Translations under genes and position numbers: made by a program
In this document: in pieces, positions 50,189 to 62,400 of the stretch
Position numbering within the stretch: position 1 is the stretch's first letter
Layout: each line of letters begins with the position of its first letter
Notes under the pieces: model-generated
Told to the model about the DNA's origin: nothing
What the model saw: only the letters and a program-made list of their open reading frames with translations
Database searches by the model: none
Assembly (NCBI GenBank): GCA_035236585.1
Contig: CP141128.1
Location: forward strand, 31,478,684 to 31,542,683
Source of the DNA: Warburgia ugandensis
Taxonomy: Eukaryota > Streptophyta > Magnoliopsida > Canellales > Canellaceae
DNA: 64,000 nt
Direction of reading: 5' to 3'

Positions 50189-50828
50189 TTTTGTGGTTGG
50201 TTCACTTTGGAGCAGTTTTTTTACTAAGTCGTAATAGGGAAATCGAGTCATTTCATGTCGTGTATCCAACACGACTTAGTCAATTAATCGTGTTACACAG
50301 GTCGTGTTGTGTCATTTTTTTAAGAACCGGGTCGTGTACGAGTCATAGGTTTTTGACACGACTATTAATCGTGTCGTGTTTATGTCACCGCAAACACGAC
50401 CCGCCAACCCGAATTGCCAACCCTAGGTGATATAGGAGCACAATGACTCTCTTCCCCATAAACCCCCCCTCTCTCTCCCCCTCTATCTTCCCCCTTTTCT
50501 TCTCTCTTCTTCATCTTTCTTTCTTCATTCTTGTGTTGGGTAACAGATTAACTTAGATCTATTGTTCCTTTTAAAATGGGGATGTCATTATCAATTTTGG
50601 CTCTCCCTTAGATTAGATACATTTCTCCCTTTTCTTTTCTTTTTTACTAAAATGCCCTCCATATTCAAAATGTCATAACTTCTTCATCCGAATTTCTATT
50701 TTAGTGTTTTTATGTCATTGGAATCCCTCTTCCTAGTACAATTTAAATATTAGGACTTCAAAGGTCAACTAAATGTACTTCAAAAAGTGAATTCCATAAA
50801 ACTTAAAATAAGAAAATCTAACAAGTAG

Positions 50829-52194
50829 TGTTCGAATGTATGGAATATTGGTGGTTTTGTTGAATAGTAAACTGAGGCAAGAAATTCTCAAAGAGGCATA
50901 CCAGTCACAATATATCATTTATCCCAATGGGAGAAATATATATATCAAGATCTAAAAAGATATTTCTAGTGGAATGGTATGAAGAAGGATGTGGGAGAGT
51001 TTAGTGATGTTTTGCATGTTAACAAGTCAATGTCAAGCATTAGAGATTGGTAGGAATATTGCAGCCCTGTGAACTTCCTGAGTCGAAGTATGATCTTATC
51101 ACCATGGATTTTACTATGGGTTTACCCAAGACATCAAGTAGACACGACATGATAGAAAAGATAATTGATCGGCTGACAAAATCAGCACATTTCCTTCCCA
51201 ACTATTAGAATCAAACTACTAGTACTTTGGCTTGACTACACATCTACGAAATTGTGAGCTTGCATGGGATACCTATCACCGTTACTTCTAACAAGGATAA
51301 CTAATTTACATTACAATTTTGGAGATGTGTACAAGAGTCACTAACTTATTTACATTACAATTTTGGAGATGTGTGCAAGAGTCATTGGGATCACCGTTGA
51401 GTTTAAGTACAATATTTTATCCTCAAATGGATGATCAGGTGAAAAGGGTGATTCAAATTGTAAAAGACATGTTGAGAAGGAATGGAAGGGCATTTGGGAT
51501 GATTGCCTACCATTGGTCAGTTTGCATATAATAACAGTTTTCACTCAAGCATTAGAATGGCTCCATATGATGCTTTGTATAGGAGAACCTATTGTTCACC
51601 AATATGTTGGAATGAAGTCAGAGAGAACAAGATTGTTTAGCTAGAATTGGCAAAATAGTGTGCCAATAAGGCGAAACTTATTCAAAAGTGACTCCTTGTA
51701 GCTAAAATTTAGAAAAAGTTATGTTAATAAGAAGTATAGGGACTTATGGCTAGAGGTTGAGGATCATGTATTTCTGAAAATCTCCTTGACAAAAAAGAAT
51801 AACGAGATTTAGAGTGAAGGAAAGTTGACCCTCAATTTATTGGACCTTTTGAGATTCTAGACAAGGTTAATTCAGTGGCATATCATTAGCATTACCACCA
51901 TAGTTTTCATATTTCCATGTTACGGAGGTACCTGACCCTTCACATGTGCTTGATCAAGTGATGACTAAGCTACAACTAGATTTGACATTTGGGATGAAAC
52001 CAATTTGAATCTTAGATAGGAAAGAGCAAAACTTGAGAAACAAGGAGATTCCTTTGGTTAAAGTTCTCTAGCAATAACATTCAATTGAAGAGGCAACATG
52101 AGATCTAGAGAATGAGATAAGAGAGAAGCATGTAGAATTGTTTGTAACTAAAGTTGAGAAGCATTTTGAGAATGAAATCCTTGAAGGGGCTAAC
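50829..52194 (+). pseudogene. Ty3/gypsy integrase and pol end
   Basis: Reading the plus strand through frame breaks: NSKLRQEILKEAYQSQY (the integrase zinc-finger lead-in), a broken catalytic core, then FYPQMDDQVKRVIQIVKDML (usually FHPQTDGQTERVNQ.LEDML), IRMAPYDALY, GPFEILDKV, FHISMLRRYL and a final LENEIREKH-ELFVTKVEKHF. This order is that of Ty3 integrase followed by the C-terminal tail. The gene's upstream part should lie before the solo LTR at 32784, where only about 140 bp (32641-32783) remain. The frame has many stops. Confidence 0.82.
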
Positions 52195-52232
52195 AATGTA
52201 ATAACTCTAATTTTGTAACCATTTATGCTATT

Positions 52233-55124
52233 TGTGATGACCCGGGTTTTCTCATGCATTTTTAAATGCAATGTCAAATTTCCTAAGGCGGCATGCATCC
52301 CTCTTTGAAAACCATTTTATAAAAAACCATGCAATGCAACGGAAATCCTTTAGTTTTAAACTCATTTTTGAAAACCCCGAGTGTCATTTGCTTTCACAAC
52401 AACTAAGTTAGTTTTTAAAAAACTTCAAAAATCATAAATGTTTTTCCCCAGGTCTTTCCAGTCACAATGTACAGCCCATCTGTAACTAAGTACAAACACA
52501 TGTCCAAAGGGTTAAGAGTTTACTTACATGTATATTTGTTTCCTTTTGGATTCACTTGCTCATAGCACTAACATAGATGTCTTCTTTGGGAGTGGAGTTG
52601 TCGTGAACCATGATATATATACGAACGTATCCTGTCCTTGAGTGCTTACTGATATCTGAAAAATGTTTAGGATTGGGTGAGTATATAATATACTCAGTAG
52701 GGCCTATCACTACTAGTTTTATAAATGCATGAGATGTTTCAAAATCATATGCTCATTCAAAACATGCGTATGTTTGAATACTCGAGTTCAATATCAGTAT
52801 AAGAATCCATAATCAACTGAAATTCAAAATATGCATATGTTTGAATACTCGAGTTCAACATCAGTATAAGAATCCAAAATCAACTGAAATTCTTATAACT
52901 TAAAAGATCACATAATCCAAAAGTGAAAGTATCATACATATGATGACATCATGATATGCAATATATGCCTCATGGAGTCCAACTCATGGACCTCTAGTAT
53001 GGTATGGTCGACCAACCTCATATCATGCTACATGAAATGCACATCAAACCATAGGGTCCACTATGCCCACGGCCTCCTAGCCGTGTGGTCCCCGAGTACC
53101 TGAGGACACTTGGTCATAGCCTCCACGGGGCCTATGACACGCCGACCCAGTGCCGTGACACCAGTGGTAGCCCCCTGTACCACATGCAGTCGACGTAGGG
53201 ACTTGCCTCTTTTTGGGCGTGGTACCCATCCACCTATTAGTGGTAGAGGCCGGGTGGCCAACCCAGACCCCTCAGCATAGCACCCATGGGCTTACTTGCC
53301 CAAATCACATAAGATAAGTCAAAACCTTTTGTTAAAACTTGTCCTCTTTTGGGTCCCTCACAACTGCCTGGCCCTCGGCACTCCAGCATCTTTTGACAAC
53401 CCTCAAGGACATGCAATCTTTGCAATTACGTAAATCATGCAATGCATGCACTTGTTTGCAACACATGTATGTGCATAATGTATATGCAGTCATTCCAAAA
53501 CATGGCTATGTATAAAGCATTTAACATGCATGCTGAATTTATTCATACAAATCACATGCAAATCAAATCATATATCTAAAACATATGTTCTCAAATAACA
53601 ATAGTTCTTTAAAAGAATCTAATAGTGATAGAGCACCTACCTGATTAGGTCGCGTTAATCCTCTTATCCTCGTACGCTCCTGAACATGGTTTGGGGACTC
53701 AAGGTTAGTTTAACCTATCTTTGATGGGTTTAGAGCAGTTGGGTCTCATTACTTAGGCATTAGGGGTCCATCCCTATGCCTTTGGGTGTCCCAAGGTCCT
53801 AATTTGGCCTTGGTATTCTCAGTTTTCCAAAGTTCTAGTGGTCACGCGCCACCATCCTATTCTAAGGGTCATGCCCTACTTTGATTGGGCCTTGATTAGG
53901 GATTTTATGATTTGGATGTGTCCGTGTCGTCGATACAGACACAACGCCTTTTGCGGTGCCTCAATCGGAGCTCTAGATCTCAAGTTATAAGCATTTTAAT
54001 TTTGTATGTACATAGAGTCTTAAAGACAAAAAAAGGAGGAATGCTAGGGCGCTGCGCGTCTGCGACGTGCGCCCAGCATTCTCAAATAACCAAAAAAACG
54101 ACACCTTGCTAGTGCGCTGCGTATCTGCAGACGCGCGAGACTTTCTCAGGCGTCTTCCTCTTTAGCGGGCGCGTCCACGGACGCGCCCGTTGGTTTTCTT
54201 CTCAGACGCGTTCGACGCGTCTCGTCTGGGGCAGGCCGTCTCCATCGTTGGGGGACCGGGGCATCCTTGGGATGCCCTGGTTCGTCCCTGAGGAACCAGT
54301 GCGGCCCTGGGGACGTCCCAGGGTCCTTGGTGGCTCCCTAGAGGCCTATTCTCCATGGTTTTTCATGCAAAAACCTAGGGAAACCGAGCCTAGGACTGTG
54401 GGTGAGATGGATTTTGGGATTTTTTGTGCGTACCTGCTTTGTGGTGGGTTTTCTCTCCACGTTTTCTCCTCTAGGTCGCTGCTCCTCAACGGGTTTTCTC
54501 CCATGTTTTGGGCTGCCATTAGAGGCACCCAAGAGCTCTATTTATAGGGCTTTTAAAGAGGGTTCTAGAGGGGTTCTAACCGCCTTTGAATGGCGGTGGG
54601 GAATCCTCTGGAATGGCGGTGGTTTCTTCTTGAAACACCGCTGTTCCAGAAACCTCTAGGAGGTTGAAGACGACGGGGTGCCCGTATCAAAACGGGCACC
54701 TGTGTTTTTTCAGTTTAAGTCGATTTGTGAAATTTACAATTTTGCCCCTGAACTTCAAAGGGCCATATCTTGCTCATTTTAACTCCGTTTTGGGTGATTT
54801 TGGTCTCGTTGGATTCCTTTTTCCGAGACGCATCTAATGGAATCATTTTTAGGACCAAATTCCTGGGTTCAGTTGAGGCAACTAGTGAAATGACCAAAAT
54901 GCCCTTATCTTTAAAACTGAACTTTTCATGGGATTTTAATATCACAAAAATTGGGGTTATTACAGCATATCACCTCCATCTCAAGAAATCTCATCTCATC
55001 CCTAGCCTCAGTAAAGAGAATCATTTATTCAACTCAACAACACCTTGTATTTTACTCTTATCTCCTGTCATCTCAAGTTAGCTTATTTTGCCTCTAACAC
55101 CAGCTAAAAATTGGGGTCATTACA
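52233..55124 (-). mobile_element. Ty3/gypsy deletion derivative, LTR-like (TSD CTATT)
   Basis: CTATT stands at 52228-52232 and 55125-55129. The left end on the plus strand is TGTGATGACCCGGG and the right end GGGGTCATTACA. A second internal terminus-like GGGGTTATTACA ends at 54964. The 52233-54964 part aligns with the solo LTR 2902-5340 in opposite orientation. The extra 160 bp (54965-55124) starts on the minus strand with TGTAATGACCCC and ends with a purine-rich GATGGAGGTGATATGC directly before the second TGTAATAACCCC. I read this as the first bases of a 5' LTR fused to the internal end and the complete 3' LTR. Confidence 0.78.
54167..54222. repeat. Two perfect GC-rich inverted repeats in the LTR leader
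   Basis: GGGCGCGTCC and GGACGCGCCC are separated by two bases at 54167-54188. AGACGCGT and ACGCGTCT are separated by three bases at 54204-54222. Both lie downstream (minus strand) of the TATA box at 54538-54546, so they would form strong hairpins in the element's 5' leader RNA. Confidence 0.8.
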
Positions 55125-58100
55125 CTATTAATGAAATAAGATTTTATTTTCCATCTGATAATATAGTTATGTATGGATAAATTAATGAATAATGATAATC
55201 TCATAGATAGAGCTTGAAAAGAAGTTTTAATAACACTAAGAAGTCTTAAATCTAACCAATAAAGACACATGTTCTAAGTATGCCCAAAAGTTTGATAATG
55301 GCATTCCCTTTATCTTTTTCAAATGTTTCCTAATAAGGTAAGGCCTATAACTTAGATTTTTTTTGTTTTAGGGAACTCCTAGTAATAGACAATCACTAAT
55401 AATCTAGTTTGGACATTTTCTAATAATGGAGGCCTATGGTTTAAAAGTCATATGGTTAGACATTGTAGTAAAAGAGGGTCCACACTTGAGAATTTTCTAA
55501 TAAGTCCCATCTGCTTAACATCTGCCTTGGCACCCAAACTTCCAAATATTTCCTCCTAGGATCAGAGTATGAGTTTCCTAGTTTGCTTAGGATTCATCTA
55601 CATAAGGATCATTTACAATTATGGGACATTTCTTTGGGAATCTAGGATTCTAAATTTAGGGAGTTTAGAACTACTAATTTAGGACTCCAAAATACTATGA
55701 GTACAAGACGTCTAAAAATCTGAGAAGGAAAAAACATGAGGAAGCAAGAGAGAAAGAGAGAAATAGAGGAAGGATAAGAAGAGAAAGAAGAAGAAGAAAA
55801 TACATGGCTTTGTAATAGTTCATGACAAAGGAAAAATGATGGAAGTAAAAAGGGGAAAAGCTGGAGAAAACATGAGAATTCTAGGCAAGTTTGGTCTGTG
55901 AATCAAGTAGCTTAAAACTGCTAAGTTTTCAGCAAGGTTTTGACAAGTTTTTAAAGATTGAAAAACATGTTTTCTTTAGTTATTATATGCATGATGTTTG
56001 GGAACTTTGCATCATTATATCTTCACTATGCATATCATGTTTATCGTGATTAGGGACATTTTATTTTAGCTTGAGTTTATATAGGTTTAGGCAATTTTAA
56101 ATTTGTGAGTATGCCCTGCTAAAAGGCATTTCATACCATGTTATGTATACCTGCATTTAGGAGGTTTCTCATGAGAGTTATGCCTTACTTAAAACACTAT
56201 CTTTCATGATATTTATGCTAGGATTTTTTAATTCTATTTAGTGTGTTTTTCATACCCTATTAATGCTGTTTTAAAATAGATTTATGACTGGCCATAAATG
56301 CTTATTTAGTATAGTTTTAATGAGTGTTAAGAACTTCCTAAAAGCATGAATTCATATTGGTGAAATTTTAGCTTGATTGATAGTATATTCATATGTTATT
56401 TTTAGCAGACTTTTAGCATCCCATGATTATTCCTAATAGTGCATGGGTTAATTATGTTCATGGGCTCAGTTTTTAATATGAAATTGGGTATCTACATTTT
56501 ATTTGATTTTGGATAAAAATAATCTTAGAAGAAATATTTTTTTAGGCTTAAAAGAGTTGCACAATGCCTGCATGTTGGAAGTGACTAAGTATCTAATGTT
56601 TTTTTTTTTGGATTTTTAAATGAATCACAACACTTATTGTTTTAGCATGCCATTGTGCTCTTCGAAACTTGATTTGATCGATTTAGGATTCCAAAAAGTT
56701 AAAAAATTTTAGTTGTTTTATGTGCATGAAAGTAAATGGGTTTAGTATGTTGATTTTAAAATAATTTAGCACCCTTCTTCAAGATAGTTTTTGGATTGAA
56801 AAACATATTATGATAATCACATGTTTGAGTTGAAAATCATTCCTAAAAATCATGCTTTTGAAACTACAAAGATGAGGCTTAACAAAATAGAACTTTAGCT
56901 AGTTGTTAAACTATGGTAAAACACAATTTTGAAGATCCAAACCAAACTGGTTTTTGAGCATGTTATGATGCCTAAAAAATGGAAAGTTTTATACTATGAT
57001 TTGAAGCTACATTATGTTCAGTTTTGGCTTAAAGATTGGCATTGATTTTGACACTTTAGTTTTTTAGAACAGTACATTTGCAAAATGTGTGAGGGTATAG
57101 TGATACCCATGATTTCATATTTGAGATAGAAATATGAGTCTAATGGTCGCTATGCTAGGAGATTAGTACATGTTATCCCTTAGTTTGCAGCCGTAAGAGG
57201 TGGTAGGAACCCACACCCAAAAAGTAGCAATATTTTCGATTGTGATGGTAGTGACTCACTATCAATGAATATCCCTACACCCCATGATGGATGTGGTGGA
57301 AGTCCCTCTCAAGTACTAGCAGGCACACGATTCAGCTATGCTATTCATGAGCATAGTTTAAATCCTACAAGATTTTCTTTTTGATGCTCATGATGAGTAA
57401 GATGATGGTTCGAAGGATGAACCTAGATTATGGCTATTGCATGAGTACTTATGACCATATTACAAATGTGTCAATGAGAGTTGAAAAAGTTTGTACTCAC
57501 GAGAGTGTACTCAGATTATTATGTTGATATCACTATTTTGGATGATTTTAATGTATCATGATGTTACTTGAATTGTCAAGTTATTATATTTATTCTCTGG
57601 AGATAAATATGTGCATAAATGCATGTGTATGCTAATTATATGTTTTAATGCATTACATGGAATGATTAATCTGAATTTAGTTGTGTGGTTTTCTTCTATA
57701 GAAATGCAATTTCAAAATCGTTTAAGAGCATGTATGATGCTTTGCCATATATTTTGACTTTGTAGTTTACTTATATCTACTAAGTATACCCTCATATACT
57801 TAACCTAATAAAAACCCTTTAGATCAGCATGAAAAAGACTAGGAGCAAGGATTAAGGAACTATAGGAACCAGAATTAAAACAAAAAAGTGAAGCACCAAA
57901 CTATTAGAGATTTTATATTTCTCATTTATATTTGTTGATTATTGATGTACTCAAGCACTATGGGCTGGACTTTATTTGGTTAAACATTTTATTTATAAAT
58001 GGGCAGCAACTGATAAACCTTGGGATTGATTTTTAAAGTTTAATGTATGAATATGAGACTCAGACGTAAGTCTAGCATGTTTGTTATATATGATAGGAAT

Positions 58101-58246
58101 AAATAACGCTCAAATATTTTTGAAACAATTTTATAAAAAATATTATTGCTCATGATTGATTTTATGAGAAGTTTTCAAAAATGGATCTCAACTTTTAGAA
58201 TGAATTTAAAATATTAAAACTGTATTCCAAAAATTGGGTCATTACA

Positions 58247-59393
58247 ACAACCTAGGAAAAGGAAATTACTGACATCACAGTTTCTATTTCTAAAGGAGAA
58301 ATACTCACTGTTGCCTGCTCTAGTAGGTCTCCAATTGATGTGTGGGACCCATTTCTTAGGGGTGGGACCTTGTCATTACCTGATAGATCAATTTACTATG
58401 CTATTGGGCAGGCTAGCCTATATTTGTGGTTGTACACTTTGACCACTAAATTTTTTACTTTTTGTAGTGGATCCTAATTCTTTGATATTTGTTTGATAAT
58501 AAAGGGCTTTGATGTGGTGATAAAAGCAATTGTCTAGAGGCTGCAAGCCTCATACAAACCAAAGCCTTAAAATCACCCGTGGTTCGTATTTTCTCCATGC
58601 GACTCACCCATACAAAGGTTTTAAATAGTTTGGATAAGTAAAAGAGTTGGGCCCCACTTTCCTAATATTTTCAAAGAGAAAATATCCCACCATATAATAA
58701 CACAGTTCTTTACTGCCCCAATGGAGTTTTTATCTGCTATACTAGTAGAGATGTTAAATTGACCGCATTATAAGGTGCGGTTTAGTGAACACATTTTGAA
58801 GGCCTACCTATATGTGATCTAACTTATTCATTCTTTTGCTGTCTTATAAATTAAAATGAATAAGGTTTAAATGATTCTCGCCGCTAAAATATCATGTATT
58901 TTTTTAATAAAGTTTTTAAACTGTTCATCTCTTAAGAGACGGTAAGAGTCATCTAAATTATATATTTTATCTATAAGGCGTCTAAATATAGAGCAATTGA
59001 TTGAATGATTCAGATCATTTCGGAGATGGGCCAATAAAATATGCTCGCTGAACCAGTGGTAGCATACTGCCAAATGCAATTGGAGTTTGAAATATGCCTA
59101 CGGAAGGGCCCAAGGGCAATGGACAAGGGCAATTTATTAATTCAGTATTAATAAGGAATCGTAATTTCAATTCTTTAAAAGACCATTTTGACATTCTTAC
59201 ATCATTTTTTCGTAAATCTTCCACTTGTTCCGAGAAGAAAGTTTCATTATCTGCGCCATAATTTTCTCTTATCTCCCTCCTCTCATTCTCCGCCCAGCTT
59301 TCTAAATTTCGTTTCTTTCACCAAAATACTATCACGTCGCAAGAAAAGAAATCCTTCTTTTCCTCTTTTATCTCTTCGTTTTATTTCTCTCTG
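58247..59393 (+). other. Upstream region of the invertase gene
   Basis: AT-rich DNA between the last LTR boundary and the gene. I see no coding sequence, RNA gene or transposon terminus. The small open frames on either strand near 59000-59450 are not conserved protein. It probably holds the promoter. Confidence 0.5.
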
Positions 59394-59402
59394 TATATAT
59401 AA
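59394..59402 (+). promoter_or_regulatory. Candidate TATA box of the invertase gene
   Basis: TATATATAA lies 69 bp upstream of the first ATG and is preceded by a pyrimidine-rich stretch (TTCCTCTTTTATCTCTTCG). If used, the leader would be about 40 nt. It could equally be part of a longer leader. Confidence 0.4.
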
Positions 59403-59470
59403 TTTTTTGAACCATTTTCTCAGATTTCTCAGATTTTGTTCTTTCGTTTTTCCCTGATTTCTTTTGTGAT

Positions 59471-62400
59471 ATGAATATAGGCAGTTCCATGGGAATTTTC
59501 ACCATGCAACCCTGTTGCAGAATTCTAATTAGGTGCAGCAAAAATTCGTCCTTATTGGGATTCCCGTCACCAAGATGTTTTCATTCCCTGATCGAAGATA
59601 TCTCGAATCGCCCAGTTGATAATTATTCCTTTCCAATTCTTAGAATTCGACAGGCAATCGCTTCGAATCGGAAGCATTTTCTTATTCCTGGTTCGAGTTG
59701 GGGCCGATCTAGGGTTTCTGTAGGTCGTTCTAGCGTAATTTCAAACGTACATTCAGATGTTAGGCATTTCTCGACGTCTGTCGATCATTCTAGTGTTGGA
59801 GAGAAGAATTTTGAGAGGATTTACATTCAGGGAAACGGAATCGACGTGAAACCTCTGGTTGTTGAGAAGACTGGAAGAGTGGAAAATTATAAACCTCAGG
59901 TAGATATAGATACAGGTGGCTGTAGAGATTCAGGTGTAAATAACAATACCAATCATACAGATAGTATTAGTAATTCGGAGGAGGAGTTGAATAATAATGT
60001 GGGCAAAAGGGAAGCAACAGCGAGTGAAAAACAGGCGTGGGATTTGCTGAGAAAAGCAGTGGTTAATTATTGTGGTAGCCCTGTTGGAACTGTTGCAGCG
60101 AATGATCCGGGTGACAAGCTCCCACTCAATTATGATCAGGTGTTTATCCGTGATTTCGTCCCATCGGCCCTCGCTTTTCTGCTCAAAGGAGAGGGCGAGA
60201 TTGTTCGCAACTTTCTTCTTCACACATTGCAATTGCAGGTGATCTTTTCAACGTAGTTGTTCTTTTCGTTTTTTATTGTTTCAAATTGTTGATTTCCTTT
60301 ATTCACTTGATGGTCGTAACTAAGTTATCTATGGATATTGTGGCTTTAAACGAAGTGATACTTCTGATTTTCTCTTCGTACATTTCCCGGGACATGTTTT
60401 GATGGACTTGGAAGAATATGCCCTCATTTGCTTCTGTTTGCTCTTGTTTATATTGATAATTCGTACTTTACCCATTGACTTAGTACTGATCTTTAAGTTT
60501 GTTCCGACCACGATATTAAAACCACCGGATTGTAAAATGATTAAACAAGTCACAGTGGGTCACCGGCTATTACAATTTGTTATAAACTTTTGATTCACAT
60601 TTATACTGAGTCTATTCAGCTGTGTTTCAAGTTCGTTATTAAGTTTATGGGTTAATTTTCTCTACACTTAACCGTTCTTAAGATATTCATTGCAGCTTCT
60701 TAGTTAATCAACACTAAGTACCTTCCAGTTGCCAAAGTCTGATTATGTACTAAATATTTCATTATCTATAATTTAATTTAGCATGTTTATTGTGAACCTT
60801 GGATTTGGTGGTTCTTTATGATTTTCTCCTTGAGATATAGCTTCCTTTTGCATTTGAGATGATTGGGCTACGTGGCAAACTATTTAATCTTAGGAAGAAG
60901 CCATGGACTTTTGTTTACGTGTGGGCTTTCACATGCTTTACAATGTGAAATGGTGTCTTCTGTTTGTTGTCCATAGATGGCTGAAAACTCTGGTTTACTG
61001 CAGACAAGGGCAAGGGTTGCAAGTTTTGAAATTCTTCTTAGGATTGTGTGTGATTTGAATTTAAAAATGCTCTGTTGTTTGTTAACCAGAGCTGGGAGAA
61101 AACTGTGGATTGCTACAGTCCAGGGCAAGGGTTGATGCCCGCAAGTTTTAAAGTTAGAACGGTTCCTCTTGATGGAAGCAATGAAGCATTTGAGGAGGTT
61201 CTGGACCCAGACTTTGGTGAGTCAGCCATTGGCCGCGTTGCACCGGTTGATTCTGGTAAGTGTGCTATAGTTCTTTGACTAGTGGCAATAAAAATTCATT
61301 GTATATAGGAAGAAAGTTTTGTTTGTTCTATTTCCTTGTGTCAGAAAGTTGTTCAGCAGCATGATTTCAGTCTTTTTTGTTTTAAAGACTTCTCTGAGGA
61401 CTTCTGTTTCGTATCCATTACTCAAACTTGGCATAAAGTTGACTTATATCTTTCTATGCCAGGTTTGTGGTGGATTATATTGTTGAGAGCTTATGGGAAG
61501 ATAACTGGCGATTATGCCTTGCAAGAAAGAGTGGATGTCCAAACTGGAATCAGACTTATATTGAACTTATGCTTGTCAGATGGATTTGACATGTTTCCTT
61601 CCCTGTTAGTCACTGATGGCTCCTGCATGATAGACCGGAGGATGGGCATCCATGGACATCCTCTTGAAATCCAAGTAAGATATATCTTTATTGAATCTGT
61701 TGCCTTATATGTAGCAATTTCTCTGTTATCTAACGACTCTCAAGATCCTTTATTTACTAGTGGGAGTCAATGCACTGTTTGGTGTATTTCTTAATCCAAG
61801 CATTCTCTTATAATTCTAAACCTTTTCTAAGTCACTTTTGATGCTCTATATCACCAGTGCACTTCCACCAATGTAAACATGTAATTTTCTAAATGGGTAG
61901 TCCTCATACTGAGAACATATTCAGAATGGATAATGTCCTGTACCCAGTGAAATTTCATGAACAATGTCTAGATTGTTGATCCCTAACAACAATACAAAAG
62001 ATATCCCAGGATTAGTGATACTTTTCGTGATTGGTAAACTGAACTGAAGCTAGACAAATGATATATGTAACCAGGGTTTTATTTTGCTGTTGTTCACCTT
62101 TGATATACTTGCAAACCTTTTTCTCTCGTCTTTTTGTGATTTCCAGCCCTGTAACTGATTGTTTTTTAACGAGCAACTTGTCAGAGATTTCATACTTTAT
62201 GAGGATTAAGTAATATGTGAATATGTATGGCTTGGGTTGTATCTTTGGACATCCTGGATAATGCAACTGACAACAAATTTCATTATAAGTCATAATGAAC
62301 AGTTTCTGGTTTGCAAGAATATCTCTTTTTTCACGCATGTAACTTGTAGGCTTTCAGTTCCTGTCATGCTATTGGCTTATGAAGTTTCGTGTCTCGTTTT

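Larger units (their letters stand above)
34553..50425 (+). mobile_element. hAT transposon (Ac-like), 15.9 kb, with nested Ty3 element
   Basis: The termini are TAGGGGTGGCAA at 34553 and TTGCCAACCCTA ending at 50425, a 12-bp inverted repeat with one mismatch. The 8-bp GGTGATAT occurs at 34545-34552 and 50426-50433, the target duplication length of hAT elements. Several copies of ACACGAC or its complement crowd into about 200 bp next to each end. An hAT transposase pseudogene lies on the plus strand at 46870-49409. About 7.15 kb (35388-42539) is a nested Ty3 element, so the original hAT was about 8.7 kb. Four palindrome clusters are listed separately. Confidence 0.93.
32784..50823 (-). mobile_element. 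Solo LTR split by the hAT element
   Basis: The left piece 32784-34552 starts TGTGGCAACCTGGGC. The right piece 50434-50823 ends AGAAAATCTAACA. Joined across the hAT insertion they form about 2160 bp with the family pattern, including a block ACTAAAATGCCCTCC and TCATAACTTCTTCATCCG close to the U3 start and the 46-bp-like repeats at 33500-33660. The flanks are GGTAG (32779-32783) and AGTAG (50824-50828), four of five identical, which suggests a decayed target duplication. It landed in the pol gene of a plus-strand Ty3 element that resumes at 50829. Confidence 0.7.
52195..58246 (+). mobile_element. 3' LTR of the plus-strand Ty3 element, interrupted
   Basis: TGTAATAACTCTAATTTTG begins right after the pol end at 52195. 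After the nested element (52233-55124) and its target duplication the sequence continues from 55130 to AAAAATTGGGTCATTACA at 58246, giving a LTR of about 3.15 kb. The end pattern matches the family. The tail from 57420 resembles 28370 onward, so 28308-29276 may be the matching 5' LTR. The area 55130-58246 contains no gene. The 5-bp flank ACAAC on the right has no visible partner. Confidence 0.6.

Noticed and set aside
54965-54969. Right boundary of the minus-strand LTR at 54964
   Set aside because: The flanks (CTATT and GCATA) do not match there, while CTATT follows position 55124 exactly, so the boundary was moved.
58867-59224. Minus-strand open frames upstream of the invertase
   Set aside because: Short, overlapping, no recognisable motif. 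They lie in the probable promoter region.
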